Positions 1 to 7,619 of a stretch of 64,000 bases of DNA are shown here, piece by piece. Position 1 is the first letter of the stretch. Every line of letters begins with the position of its first letter. The notes under the pieces were generated by a model. The model searched no databases. It had not been told where the DNA came from and worked only from the letters and a program-made list of their open reading frames with translations. Origin of the DNA: JAFGOG01 sp034429215 (lineage in GTDB: Bacteria > Chloroflexota > Anaerolineae > JAAYZQ01); contig DAOUGI010000097.1 of NCBI GenBank assembly GCA_034429215.1, positions 1 to 64,000 of the forward strand. Direction: 5' to 3'. Position numbers and translations under genes: made by a program.

Positions 1-41
1 GGCAGATCCGCCCCTCGTCGCCCCGTCAGAGCGTGTTTGGT

Positions 42-776
42 TTACAGCTCGTCGTCGTCGCAGCCGCAGTCGTCCATCATCTCCCAGTTGCCACGGCCGC
101 CGCGCCCGCCACGTTCGAGCATCGGCATCTCGCCGTTCAGATGATCCTCGATCATGTCGCGCATATTCTCGAGCATCTGATCGGCCTGCTCTTGGGTGAT
201 CCTGCCGTCGGTCACGGCCTGGGTCAGTGTCTCCTGACGCTCGGCCATAAAGGCATCGATGATGATGTTTATGTCAATGCCTTTCTCCTTGGCCAGATCG
301 GCGACCGTCTTGCCGTCCTTCAACTGCGTCGTCAGCTCGTCGACGGTTATGCCCAACTTGTCGGCAGCTACGGCCATCAGCGAGTTGCCCGAGTCGCCCA
401 TCATGCCCTGCCCCAAGCCGCGGCCCATCATGCCCCGGCCCATGCTCCGGCCCATCATCCCTCGGCCCATCATGCCAGAGCCAAAACCTTCCTCAGCCCG
501 CTCGCGGATCCGGTCGGCCTGCTCCGCACTCAGGTCGCCTTCCTCTACCGCCTTGTCCAAAACTTGCTCACGGGCTTGGTCCAGCGCCGCATCATACTCC
601 TCGACACTGATGCCCAGAATCCCGGCCACTGCTTCGCGGAACTCTTGTCCGAGATTGGCCAATCCATTCTTGACACCATCCGTGCCCTCCTGGGCCACGG
701 CTACTGCAGCCACTGCCGCGGTGCCCAAGACGACGACCACCGCCACAACGGCTGCTACTCTCCAAAATTTTCTCAT
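42..776 (-). CDS. Exported or membrane-anchored Met/Gly-rich protein, function unknown
   Basis: 244 aa. Residues 5-28 are a hydrophobic signal peptide or anchor (VAAVVAVVVVLGTAAVAAVAVA). Two similar acidic helical segments follow, each with an 'LGI-V-E/DE' start and an 'AEQAD' or 'QEQAD' end (about 50-90 and 138-205). Between them lies a low-complexity GMMGRG-type stretch (101-127) with about ten methionines. The C-terminus is Cys/Asp-rich (CGCDDDEL). The ATG at 776 was chosen because an AGGGAGGA ribosome site lies just upstream; the open frame extends further but lacks a signal. The duplicated helical modules suggest a pseudo-dimeric periplasmic or surface protein. The Met/Cys-rich parts could bind a soft metal, but this is inference. 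Confidence 0.75.
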   Translation of the reverse strand: MRKFWRVAAVVAVVVVLGTAAVAAVAVAQEGTDGVKNGLANLGQEFREAVAGILGISVEEYDAALDQAREQVLDKAVEEGDLSAEQADRIRERAEEGFGSGMMGRGMMGRSMGRGMMGRGLGQGMMGDSGNSLMAVAADKLGITVDELTTQLKDGKTVADLAKEKGIDINIIIDAFMAERQETLTQAVTDGRITQEQADQMLENMRDMIEDHLNGEMPMLERGGRGGRGNWEMMDDCGCDDDEL

Positions 777-806
777 AGTTCCTCCCTCTAGGACATTGTC
801 AAGAGT

Positions 807-812
807 ATTATA
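807..812 (-). promoter_or_regulatory. Extended -10 element for the Met/Gly-rich protein gene
   Basis: Reading leftwards the sequence is TGGTATAAT, a perfect -10 with a TGn extension, about 30 bp upstream of the start codon. No convincing -35 is seen at 16-18 bp. Confidence 0.5.
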
Positions 813-862
813 CCACAAGGTTGTGAAGATTTGATGGAGAAATTGTGAAAGAAGGGCCAATT

Positions 863-1822
863 TTAACCATTTTCTGGCAAATGATCGGTTTCGGCCAACT
901 TTAGCCGGACAAAGAGCCACGGGCAGCCAAACGCGACGACCCAGCCGAGCAGAACATAGCGCGCCAGACGCACCACCGTCTCCATGCCGTGGGACAAACC
1001 GTCGGGGATGATCAGCTTGGGGCCTGCATAAAAGATAACGACGATGACCAGGCCCACCAGCAAGCGCACGGCGCGCCTCCACCAGGCGCCGTCCACCCGG
1101 AAGCGGAGCCAGGCCCGCTCCATGAGCACGCCGAGGCCCATGCCGATCAGGGCACCCATGGTCTTGACCGCATCCTCGGTAGGGTACAGGCCATTCCGGT
1201 CGGCCGGTGACAGAAAGATAAAGAGGAACGGCACGCCAGCGGCCACGACAACCTGGATCGGCATCTTTTGCCGGACAATCCACCGGCTCACGGTTGGCGC
1301 CAATAGAGCAAACACTGCCAGCACGGCAATGCCGATCAGCCAGCCGCCGATCACATCCTCCGGAAAATGGACGCCCAGGACGATGCGCGACAGGCCGATG
1401 CCTAGCATCAGGACGGCGGCAACCACCCAGCCGATCCGGCGGCGAAAACGCAGAGCTAGGTAGCCCCAAGCGGTGACGGCGCCCTGGGCGTGGTTGCTGG
1501 GAAAAGAGAAACTGGCCTCAGGCAGCGGGGTGCGGATGGGCGTATCACACGGGTTGGGCGCCTCGCACGGGCGCGGGATGTCGAACAGGTTCTTGAACAC
1601 ACCGTTCACCCAGGTGGACAGCATGGCAATGTACCCCAGTCCGATGCCGGCCGGCTTGCTGACGCACCAGTAAACCAGGGGCAGCAGCACCAGGTAAAGC
1701 TCTTCGCGGCCCAGGTACGTTAGAAAAATGAAAATAGGATCCAGTCCCTGGCTTACCATCGACTGGACCCACACAATGGCATCAGTGCCCCACGGCACCA
1801 GCGACTCGAGCCATTGATCCAT
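863..1822 (-). CDS. PAP2-superfamily membrane phosphatase
   Basis: 319 aa integral membrane protein. It carries the three-part acid phosphatase signature: KNLFDIPRP (77-85, K-x6-RP), PSNHAQG (108-114, the PSGH motif with N for G) and SRIVLGVHFPEDV (145-157, SR-x5-H-x3-D). In this family the two histidines form the catalytic pair that removes phosphate from lipid phosphates such as undecaprenyl or phosphatidic substrates on the outer face of the membrane. At least six hydrophobic helices surround the motifs. The ATG at 1822 follows an AGGAG site. The long C-terminal helical part beyond the catalytic core is larger than in minimal PAP2 enzymes. The substrate cannot be read from sequence. Confidence 0.9.
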   Translation of the reverse strand: MDQWLESLVPWGTDAIVWVQSMVSQGLDPIFIFLTYLGREELYLVLLPLVYWCVSKPAGIGLGYIAMLSTWVNGVFKNLFDIPRPCEAPNPCDTPIRTPLPEASFSFPSNHAQGAVTAWGYLALRFRRRIGWVVAAVLMLGIGLSRIVLGVHFPEDVIGGWLIGIAVLAVFALLAPTVSRWIVRQKMPIQVVVAAGVPFLFIFLSPADRNGLYPTEDAVKTMGALIGMGLGVLMERAWLRFRVDGAWWRRAVRLLVGLVIVVIFYAGPKLIIPDGLSHGMETVVRLARYVLLGWVVAFGCPWLFVRLKLAETDHLPENG

Positions 1823-1877
1823 CTAGCTCCTCCTTGACTGCAAGCTACAAGCTGGCGGCTACAGACGCCGCCACGAA

Positions 1878-3638
1878 CTATGAGAGAGGGCCGCGACCTT
1901 TGGCCTCGTCACTCGCCGCGATCATCTCCCGCGCGCTCGCCCGTGTCTTGTCCGTCAGGGCGCCCAACATCCCGGCCAGCTCCTGCTCGCGGTCGGCATC
2001 GTGCAGCTCCTGCACGGCGGTCACCGTCCGGTCGCCGACAATCCCCTTGCGCACCATGAGGTGCAGGTCGCCGTAGGAAGCGAGCTGCGGCAGGTGCGTT
2101 ACACACAGCACCTGGTGGTGACGGTCCTTGCCGCCGTTGCCGGCGGTCAGCCCCCACAGCTTTTGACCGACCACGGCGCCGACCCGGCCGCCAATGCCTG
2201 AGTCGATCTCGTCAAAGATGAGCGTTGGCGTCCGGTCGGCCTGGGCCAGCACAGCCTTGAGCGCCAGCATCAGCCGCGAGGTCTCGCCGCCCGAAGCGAT
2301 GCGGACGAGCGGCTTGAGCGGCTCGCCGACGTTGGGCGAAACCAGGAACTCGACCCGGTCGAGCCCTGTGCTGTCAAAGGCCACCCGCCGGTCCTCGACG
2401 TAGGCGCCGTCGGCCTGGTCACTCCAGGCCAGATCGACGCCAAAGCGGGCACGGGCCATGTTCAGCTCGTTCAGCTCGGCTTCGATGCCGGCGGCCAGGC
2501 GCTCGCCCGCCTCGCGCCGCCGGGCAGACAGATCGGCCCCCAGCCGGCCCAAATCGCGCAGCAGGCGCTCCTCGTCGGCCTCCAGCTCGGCGATCCGCTC
2601 GCCGCTGTGCTCGATCGTCTCCAGCTCGCGGCCGGCCCGCTCGGCAAAAGCCAACACATCGGCGATCGTCTCTCCATACTTTCTTTGCAGGCTGCGAATG
2701 GTACCCAGCCGCTCCTCGACCTGGTTCAGCCGCTCGGGGTTGAACTCGATCCGGTCGCGGTAGCTGCGCACCGATTCGGCCAGATCCTCCACCTGGTAGC
2801 CGAGCGCCTCCGCCGTCTTGCCCAGCGCCTCGGTAGATGGATCATGCCGGACCAGCCCGACCAGGGCGCGGGCCGCACCCTGGAGAAGGTCCACCGCCGA
2901 GGCCTGATCCTCGTCGCTCTCGTACAGGGCGTGGTAGGCCTCGCCGGCTAGTGCAGTCAGATGCTCGGCGTTGGCCAGGCGGGTGCGCTCCTGGGCAAGC
3001 TCCTCCTCCTCGCCGGCATGCAGCCGGGCAGCCTGGATCTCGTTGACCTGGTAGGTGAGCAGGTCGACGCGGCGGGCCAGCTCTCGCTCGTCACGGCGCA
3101 GCTCGGTCAGCTCGCGGCGCACAGCGCGCAGGTCACGCACCAGCCCGGCGGCCTGGTCGCGCAGCGGCCACAGCCCTCCGTAGCGGTCCAGCAGATCGAC
3201 GTGCTCGCGGACGCGCATCAGCGACAGGTGCTCGCTTTGACCATGGATATCGACCAGGCACTGTCCGATCTTTTCCAGAGTCTTGACCGGGACGGCCCGG
3301 CCGTTGATGCGGCACACGTTGCGGCCCTCGCGGCGGACTTCACGGCCCAGGAGCAGGGTGCCCGGCTCGTCGCCCTCCAGGCCATCTTCGGCCAGCAGTG
3401 GGTTGACCACCGCCTGGATCTCGGCATCGAGCAGAAAAGTACCCTCGACGGCCGCCCGGTCGGCGCCGGAACGGACGATGTCGGCCTCACCCCGCCCACC
3501 CAGCAGCAAGCTGACGGCGTCGATGATGATCGACTTGCCGGCACCAGTTTCGCCGGTCAGGACGTTGAAGCCAGAGCCGAATTTGAGATTGAGCTTGTCA
3601 ATGATAGCCAGATTATGAATGGTCAGCTCGCTTAACAT
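1878..3638 (-). CDS. recN: DNA repair protein RecN
   Basis: 586 aa, the usual RecN length. It is an SMC-like ATPase acting in double-strand break repair. Walker A GETGAGKS lies at 29-36 in the N-terminal half; a long coiled coil spans roughly 160-400; the C-terminal half carries the ABC signature (IASGGETSRLMLALK) and Walker B (LIFDEIDSGIGG). The start at 3638 begins the family-typical MLSELTIHNLAII. It lies downstream of the zinc-finger membrane protein gene on the same strand with a 63-bp gap that holds a dispersed inverted repeat, so read-through is possible. No own promoter was found. Confidence 0.97.
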   Translation of the reverse strand: MLSELTIHNLAIIDKLNLKFGSGFNVLTGETGAGKSIIIDAVSLLLGGRGEADIVRSGADRAAVEGTFLLDAEIQAVVNPLLAEDGLEGDEPGTLLLGREVRREGRNVCRINGRAVPVKTLEKIGQCLVDIHGQSEHLSLMRVREHVDLLDRYGGLWPLRDQAAGLVRDLRAVRRELTELRRDERELARRVDLLTYQVNEIQAARLHAGEEEELAQERTRLANAEHLTALAGEAYHALYESDEDQASAVDLLQGAARALVGLVRHDPSTEALGKTAEALGYQVEDLAESVRSYRDRIEFNPERLNQVEERLGTIRSLQRKYGETIADVLAFAERAGRELETIEHSGERIAELEADEERLLRDLGRLGADLSARRREAGERLAAGIEAELNELNMARARFGVDLAWSDQADGAYVEDRRVAFDSTGLDRVEFLVSPNVGEPLKPLVRIASGGETSRLMLALKAVLAQADRTPTLIFDEIDSGIGGRVGAVVGQKLWGLTAGNGGKDRHHQVLCVTHLPQLASYGDLHLMVRKGIVGDRTVTAVQELHDADREQELAGMLGALTDKTRASAREMIAASDEAKGRGPLS

Positions 3639-3644
3639 ATACTT

Positions 3645-3690
3645 CTCACCTCAGCCCTTCTCCAAGGGGGGATGGGGAGATTCCTCCCCC
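3645..3690. repeat. Intergenic C-tract/G-tract inverted repeat (family 2)
   Basis: A C-rich half (CTCACCTCAGCCCTTCTCC) is followed by a G-rich half (AAGGGGGGATGGGGAGA). Looser relatives lie at about 20668-20765, 23345-23372 and 46801-46853, all between genes. Confidence 0.5.
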
Positions 3691-3701
3691 CAAATATCCT
3701 C

Positions 3702-4292
3702 TCATCTCAGTCGGGCCGTGGCGGCACCCACGGCCAAAAACAGAAACAGGCCAAGGGTCAGCAGCGACCACAGGCTAAAGTTGAACAGGACTAGCACTAG
3801 AGCCGGCAGCGATCCGAGCAGGATGCCGCCGCCCACGGCCAGCCACAGGCGTTGGCTCCGGCGGCGGCGCACCGCCCAACGCACCACCTCGGCGATGCCG
3901 ATGCCGGCCGTAGGTCCCAGGATCAACCCAAAGAACCAGGCGCCGCCCAACAGGGCGATGAGCAGGCTCACCAGGCCGCCCAACACGACAGCGATCAGGC
4001 CGCCGATCAGGTAATCAGAGGTGCCGCCGGTATAATAGACCGCCCGCTGTTGGCCGACACACTGCTTGCAGCGATAGCCGACCGGGGTCCGGACGGCGCA
4101 GCGGGTGCAGATCGGCTTGCCGCACCGGTTGCAGCGCAGCAGCGTCTGCTCGTTGGGATGGTTGGCGCAATAGAGCACGCCGTCGTCGAGCGGCGCCACG
4201 CCGGCCGGGGCCGGGCCGGCGGTCTCTTCCAGCCGGCGCGAGGCCTCGGCGATCACTTGCTCCAGATCATCTGGATCGGATGCAGCGCTCAT
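3702..4292 (-). CDS. Zinc-finger (B-box-like) membrane protein
   Basis: 196 aa. An N-terminal cytosolic part holds a Cys/His cluster at 42-77: CANHP, CNRCGKPICTRC, then CKQC, the layout of a B-box-type or treble-clef zinc site seen at the head of many bacterial membrane proteins. Four hydrophobic segments follow (about 93-115, 118-137, 150-170, 172-192). The ATG at 4292 was chosen over an upstream in-frame start because AGGAG lies about 9 nt before it. The function is unknown; families of this layout often carry a rhomboid or other membrane domain after the finger, but no catalytic residues are visible here. Confidence 0.8.
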   Translation of the reverse strand: MSAASDPDDLEQVIAEASRRLEETAGPAPAGVAPLDDGVLYCANHPNEQTLLRCNRCGKPICTRCAVRTPVGYRCKQCVGQQRAVYYTGGTSDYLIGGLIAVVLGGLVSLLIALLGGAWFFGLILGPTAGIGIAEVVRWAVRRRRSQRLWLAVGGGILLGSLPALVLVLFNFSLWSLLTLGLFLFLAVGAATARLR

Positions 4293-4366
4293 GGTTGGAT
4301 AGCTCCTGTGTACTGGGCATGATTCTACCCGCAAAAGGGGTTTAGGTCAAAGTAGGGGCAACCCCC

Positions 4367-4418
4367 TGTGGTCGCCCTCCGTGGTCGCCCCTTGTGTTCG
4401 CCCTCTGTGGTCGCCCCC
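4367..4418. repeat. Four tandem 13-bp repeats
   Basis: TGTGGTCGCCCTC, CGTGGTCGCCCCT, TGTGTTCGCCCTC and TGTGGTCGCCCCC lie end to end. They sit in the gap between the zinc-finger gene and the terminator of the small exported-protein gene. Confidence 0.85.
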
Positions 4419-4437
4419 GGCCGGCCCTGACAAGGCT

Positions 4438-4466
4438 GGAAGGCTGGGACGTCGTCCCAGCCTTCC
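4438..4466 (-). terminator. Hairpin terminator after the surface-protein operon
   Basis: A perfect 13-bp stem (GGAAGGCTGGGAC paired with GTCCCAGCCTTCC) has a 3-nt loop, starting about 11 bp after the stop codon of the 99-aa gene. There is no clear T-tract on the minus strand. Confidence 0.6.
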
Positions 4467-4476
4467 GATTTTCCAT

Positions 4477-4776
4477 CTAGTAGCTCTTCATGATTAGGGG
4501 CAGGTACAGCCGGTAGCTGGCCATGGTGACCTGGCGGACGCCATACCAGTAGCCCGAGCCGACGCCGTGGCCGCCGCTGGCGGCCGCCGGGCCGATGGCG
4601 AGCTGGCTGAGCGTGCCGTTGACCATGTGCGTGCCCGACGAGCCCCACTCGCTTCCGCCGGGGCTCAGCACGTGCCAGGTCAGATCATAGTTGGGCGACG
4701 TCTGCGCCCAGACAATCCCCACAGCAGACAGGACCACGAGCAAAGCCAGGAAGATGGCCAGAAATCGCGTCTTCAT
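4477..4776 (-). CDS. Small exported protein with C-terminal YLPLIMK tail
   Basis: 99 aa. It has a clean signal peptide (residues 1-24, ending VWA-Q) and a short Gly/Ser-rich body (GGSEWGSSGTHMVNGTLSQL) that resembles the start of secreted repeat proteins. It ends YRLYLPLIMKSY. The same kind of tail closes the proteins at 31250-34054 and 49567-51663. It starts 10 bp after the stop of the collagen-like gene, so the two form an operon. No catalytic motif is visible; it is probably a surface or matrix component. Confidence 0.8.
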   Translation of the reverse strand: MKTRFLAIFLALLVVLSAVGIVWAQTSPNYDLTWHVLSPGGSEWGSSGTHMVNGTLSQLAIGPAAASGGHGVGSGYWYGVRQVTMASYRLYLPLIMKSY

Positions 4777-4786
4777 CGCGCACCCC

Positions 4787-7168
4787 CTACTGCGGGCCGC
4801 GTGTCGGCGAGCTGCTCCCGGTCAGGTTCGTTGGGATGCTCTGCGGCATGATCGGCCGCTCTTCGTAGCCCTTGCGCCGGCCGACGGCGATCCAGGTGAA
4901 CCTGCAGTTCGGGTCGCCCGCCCCCGACTTGACCACAAAGCCGTCGCTGTCCGAGCTGACGATATACAGCCCGCTCCAGCTGCCCACCGAGGTGACCACC
5001 ACCCGCATCGGGATCTCGTCCGAAATCGCCTCGCGGAACAGCCGCTCGAACTTGACGGTCGCCTCGCCGTTCTTGAGCTGGGCCTCGCCGTTGGCATAGA
5101 ACTCGACGTCGGGCGACTCGATGGCCGCCATCCGTTCCCAACCCTGCGAGGTCTGGATCACGGCGAACTTGGCGCCGCCGACCACATTGGTATTGCCGTT
5201 TATGGTCCACAGGTCGCCGTTGGAGCCCATCGCCCCGTCGGAAAAGACGCCGTAGCAGCCGAGCGGCCCCGACGCACCCAACGTACAGCGGCCATAGACC
5301 CCGGCCGTCCGGTCTTGGTAGGTCTCGCCCAGCACGCCGGCGCTGCCCCACTGCTGGCTGTTGGTGGTGCCGCGCACGCCATAGGCGCCCACAAAGGTGT
5401 CCAGGCCGCCCGACTCGTAGGGGGCCCAGATCAGGGGCGGTGGCGCCGCCCAAGTCGCGATCCGCGGCGGCGAGACTGCGCCGCCGGCGATGCCCGACAC
5501 CCCGGCGCTGCTGCTATAAGTGCTCTGGACGGTACCAAACACGCCGGCGCTCTCGGCCGTGGTACCGATGGTATCTCCCCACACGCCATACTCGGTCGGG
5601 CCGGTAACCGGGTTTAGGTACTGAAAGCCCCAGACCCCGCTAGGGGCGCGGGCGATGCCGTGCACACCGGCGCTGCCGCTGGCCTCGCCGGCCGGCATCA
5701 CCGTGCCGAACACGCCGTCGGCGCCGGGCATCAGGCCGGTCGTCTCGCCCCACACGCCATACTGGCTCGGGCCCAAGGGGCCAAAGATCAGGGTAGCCTG
5801 GTGGTTCACTCCCGACACGCCGGCCGTGCCCGGCTCGCCGGGGTTCTTGGTGCCCAGCACGCCGGCCGTGCCGGTGGTGGCGTCGCCCCACACCCCATAG
5901 ATGCCGGGGCCAAACGAATTGTCGGTCATCGACAGGGCTCCGCGCGTGCCCAGCACGCCGGCCCGCCGTATGCCGGTCGCTATCTCCGCACCCCACACGC
6001 CGGCGCGGCCGCCCTGTGTGTTGGTGCCATAGACGCCGGCCAGGGTGGTGTTGGTCAAGGTGTCGCCGAGCACGCCGGCGGTGTTGCCAAAGCCCTCCAC
6101 GCCATAGGCGCCGCCCTGACCGGCGATGGCATACACGTTGCCGGCATCCAGCCACAGGCCGTCAGCCGCGCACGACTCGTAGTAGCCGCACAGGGTGGCC
6201 GGGCCGGTAGCGCCGCTCGGACCGCTCGGGCCGCTGGGACCACTCGGGCCGCCAGGGCCGGTAGCGCCAGTTGGACCGGCAGCGCCAGCCGGGCCAGTCG
6301 CACCGGTTGGGCCAGCAGCGCCAGCCGGGCCAGTCGCACCGGTTGGACCGGCAGCGCCAGCCGGGCCAGTCGCGCCGGTTGGGCCAGCAACGCCAGCCGG
6401 GCCGGTGGCGCCAGTCGTGCCGGCCGCACCAGCCGGACCGGTCGCACCGGTTGGGCCGGCAGTGCCAGCCGGGCCGGTGGCGCCAGTCGCGCCAGCCGCA
6501 CCAGCCGGGCCGGTCGCACCGGTCGCACCAGCCGGACCCGCCGCACCGGTCGCGCCCGCCGGACCCGCAGCGCCCGTCGCGCCGGTTGCCCCAGCCGGGC
6601 CGGTAGCACCGGCAGGGCCGGTTGGACCGCTCGGACCGGTCGGACCCTCCGGGAAGGGCTGTCCGTGCCAGTAGCCGCCGGCGTCGATCACCAGCCCATA
6701 GTTGCCGACGTAGATAGTGTTGGGGTGGATGTCGCTGCCGCGCACATCGCCGGCATTGAGGGCATAGGGCACACTGACCAACTGCTGGCGAGGCGTCATC
6801 TCTGTCTCACCGGCGAGAGTGATGCCCAGCCACAGGTCGCGGCCGTCGACCCACGAAGTGGGCGTGATCGGGCTGGTTGCGCCCAACCGGACGTTAAACA
6901 GCCCATCAGCCACCGAGACAGTCTGGGTCTCGTCCCAGAGGGGGGTGCCGCCTGTCTCGAGGTCATAGATGGCAAAAGTGATGGTGTAATCATCGTCGGC
7001 GACCGGGTTGCCGGCCAGATCGAGCAGCAGGCCCTGGTAGTTGAGCGTGCCCGGCGAGCCGCCCTGCACGACGTCATCGGGAATGCTGGAGGCTAGCGCT
7101 CCGGCTGCTCCGAACAATGCGAAAACGGCGACGATGGAACCCCAAAGCAACAAACGTTTGCTATTCAT
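4787..7168 (-). CDS. Exported collagen-like modular surface protein
   Basis: 793 aa. Order: signal peptide (1-27, ending ALA-S); an N-terminal beta domain starting at TLNYQGLLLDLAGNPV (about 40-135), of a type seen before collagen-like and tail-fibre repeats; about 50 uninterrupted Gly-X-Y triplets (175-324; GPTGATGPAGAAG pattern) ending in GPSGPSGPSG; a long region of recurring 'AGVxG' and 'YGVWGxT' units (about 340-630); and a C-terminal globular domain (about 650-785). The ATG at 7168 follows AAAGGAG; the longer open frame adds 14 non-signal residues. Stable triple helices without hydroxyproline are known from streptococcal Scl proteins. A role as a trimeric surface fibre is inferred. Confidence 0.85.
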   Translation of the reverse strand: MNSKRLLLWGSIVAVFALFGAAGALASSIPDDVVQGGSPGTLNYQGLLLDLAGNPVADDDYTITFAIYDLETGGTPLWDETQTVSVADGLFNVRLGATSPITPTSWVDGRDLWLGITLAGETEMTPRQQLVSVPYALNAGDVRGSDIHPNTIYVGNYGLVIDAGGYWHGQPFPEGPTGPSGPTGPAGATGPAGATGATGAAGPAGATGAAGPAGATGATGPAGAAGATGATGPAGTAGPTGATGPAGAAGTTGATGPAGVAGPTGATGPAGAAGPTGATGPAGAAGPTGATGPAGAAGPTGATGPGGPSGPSGPSGPSGATGPATLCGYYESCAADGLWLDAGNVYAIAGQGGAYGVEGFGNTAGVLGDTLTNTTLAGVYGTNTQGGRAGVWGAEIATGIRRAGVLGTRGALSMTDNSFGPGIYGVWGDATTGTAGVLGTKNPGEPGTAGVSGVNHQATLIFGPLGPSQYGVWGETTGLMPGADGVFGTVMPAGEASGSAGVHGIARAPSGVWGFQYLNPVTGPTEYGVWGDTIGTTAESAGVFGTVQSTYSSSAGVSGIAGGAVSPPRIATWAAPPPLIWAPYESGGLDTFVGAYGVRGTTNSQQWGSAGVLGETYQDRTAGVYGRCTLGASGPLGCYGVFSDGAMGSNGDLWTINGNTNVVGGAKFAVIQTSQGWERMAAIESPDVEFYANGEAQLKNGEATVKFERLFREAISDEIPMRVVVTSVGSWSGLYIVSSDSDGFVVKSGAGDPNCRFTWIAVGRRKGYEERPIMPQSIPTNLTGSSSPTRGPQ
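6197..6646 (-). repeat. Coding repeat for the Gly-X-Y collagen-like region
   Basis: Tandem 18- and 36-bp units built from GGNCCNGCNGGNCCN-type triplets lie within the collagen-like gene. The units are nearly identical between about 6280 and 6480, which fits recent expansion by slippage or unequal crossing-over. Confidence 0.85.
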
Positions 7169-7496
7169 CTGCAGACTCCTTTCTAATCCCAAGAAAAGCA
7201 AACCAGCCACAGACTACAGTCGATCGGCATAGAGGATGCCAGGGGTCATCTTAACAGGGACTCTTCACCTCCTTTCCACGAGCCGCTCAAGAATCCGCGC
7301 CGGCGGCGCAGCCATCACGGCTGCCTTTGAGCGAGAGCGGCGCGTAACAGCCGGCCATCCTTTCAGGTGGTCACTGAATAAAAGACCGGCCCACAATTGT
7401 GACCCATCGAAAGCAGCCACAATCCGGCCGGTCTGTAAAAGAACCGACTGCGCCCTCTGCGCCGCAGCAGAGAGCATCTCCATCAATGTGAATGCT
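7169..7496 (-). other. Long untranslated leader of the collagen-like gene, with internal hairpin
   Basis: About 320 bp separate the promoter at 7497-7525 from the start codon at 7168. No convincing gene is seen; an 88-codon frame (7265-7531) has no usable ribosome site. On the minus strand the leader folds into a nested hairpin: AGACCGGCC (7426-7434) pairs with GGCCGGTCT (7383-7391), and inside it ATTGTG pairs with CACAAT; TTTTATT follows. This resembles a terminator inside the leader. A smaller GCAGCC/GGCTGC hairpin lies at about 7309-7327. I could not match it to a known riboswitch. Confidence 0.45.
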
Positions 7497-7525
7497 ATTG
7501 TACCATGAAAAGGGACGAAATGCAA
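7497..7525 (-). promoter_or_regulatory. Promoter driving the collagen-like operon
   Basis: On the minus strand TTGCAT, 17 bp, TACAAT, with TGG before the -10. It points left to the surface-protein operon. Confidence 0.6.
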
Positions 7526-7555
7526 GACCACAATTCAGGCCATTCTCTCGGACAT

Positions 7556-7585
7556 TTGGCCAAACAGGGCCGGATGTGCTATAAT
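7556..7585 (+). promoter_or_regulatory. Promoter of the fused GT-C-like gene
   Basis: TTGGCC, 18 bp, TATAAT, with a TGC extension, lies 34 bp before the start codon. It diverges from the promoter at 7497-7525. Confidence 0.7.
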
Positions 7586-7619
7586 GAGCCGGTCGATCCA
7601 GTCCAAGGAAAGCTCAACG

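Noticed and set aside
6197..6646. CRISPR-like regular repeat
   Set aside because: The repeats are coding Gly-X-Y triplets without unique spacers of constant length.
5660..7096. 478-codon plus-strand frame with Gly/Ala/Ser/Arg-rich translation
   Set aside because: It is the antisense of the collagen-like gene; the repeat makes all frames open. No ribosome site or signal peptide.
7214..7249. Possible 11-aa leader peptide before the collagen-like gene
   Set aside because: AAGGAGG lies too far (about 18 nt) and nothing in its codons suggests attenuation.
7265..7531. 88-codon minus-strand frame in the leader of the collagen-like gene
   Set aside because: Its start lies upstream of the promoter; internal ATGs lack a spaced ribosome site; no recognisable domain. 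Treated as leader.
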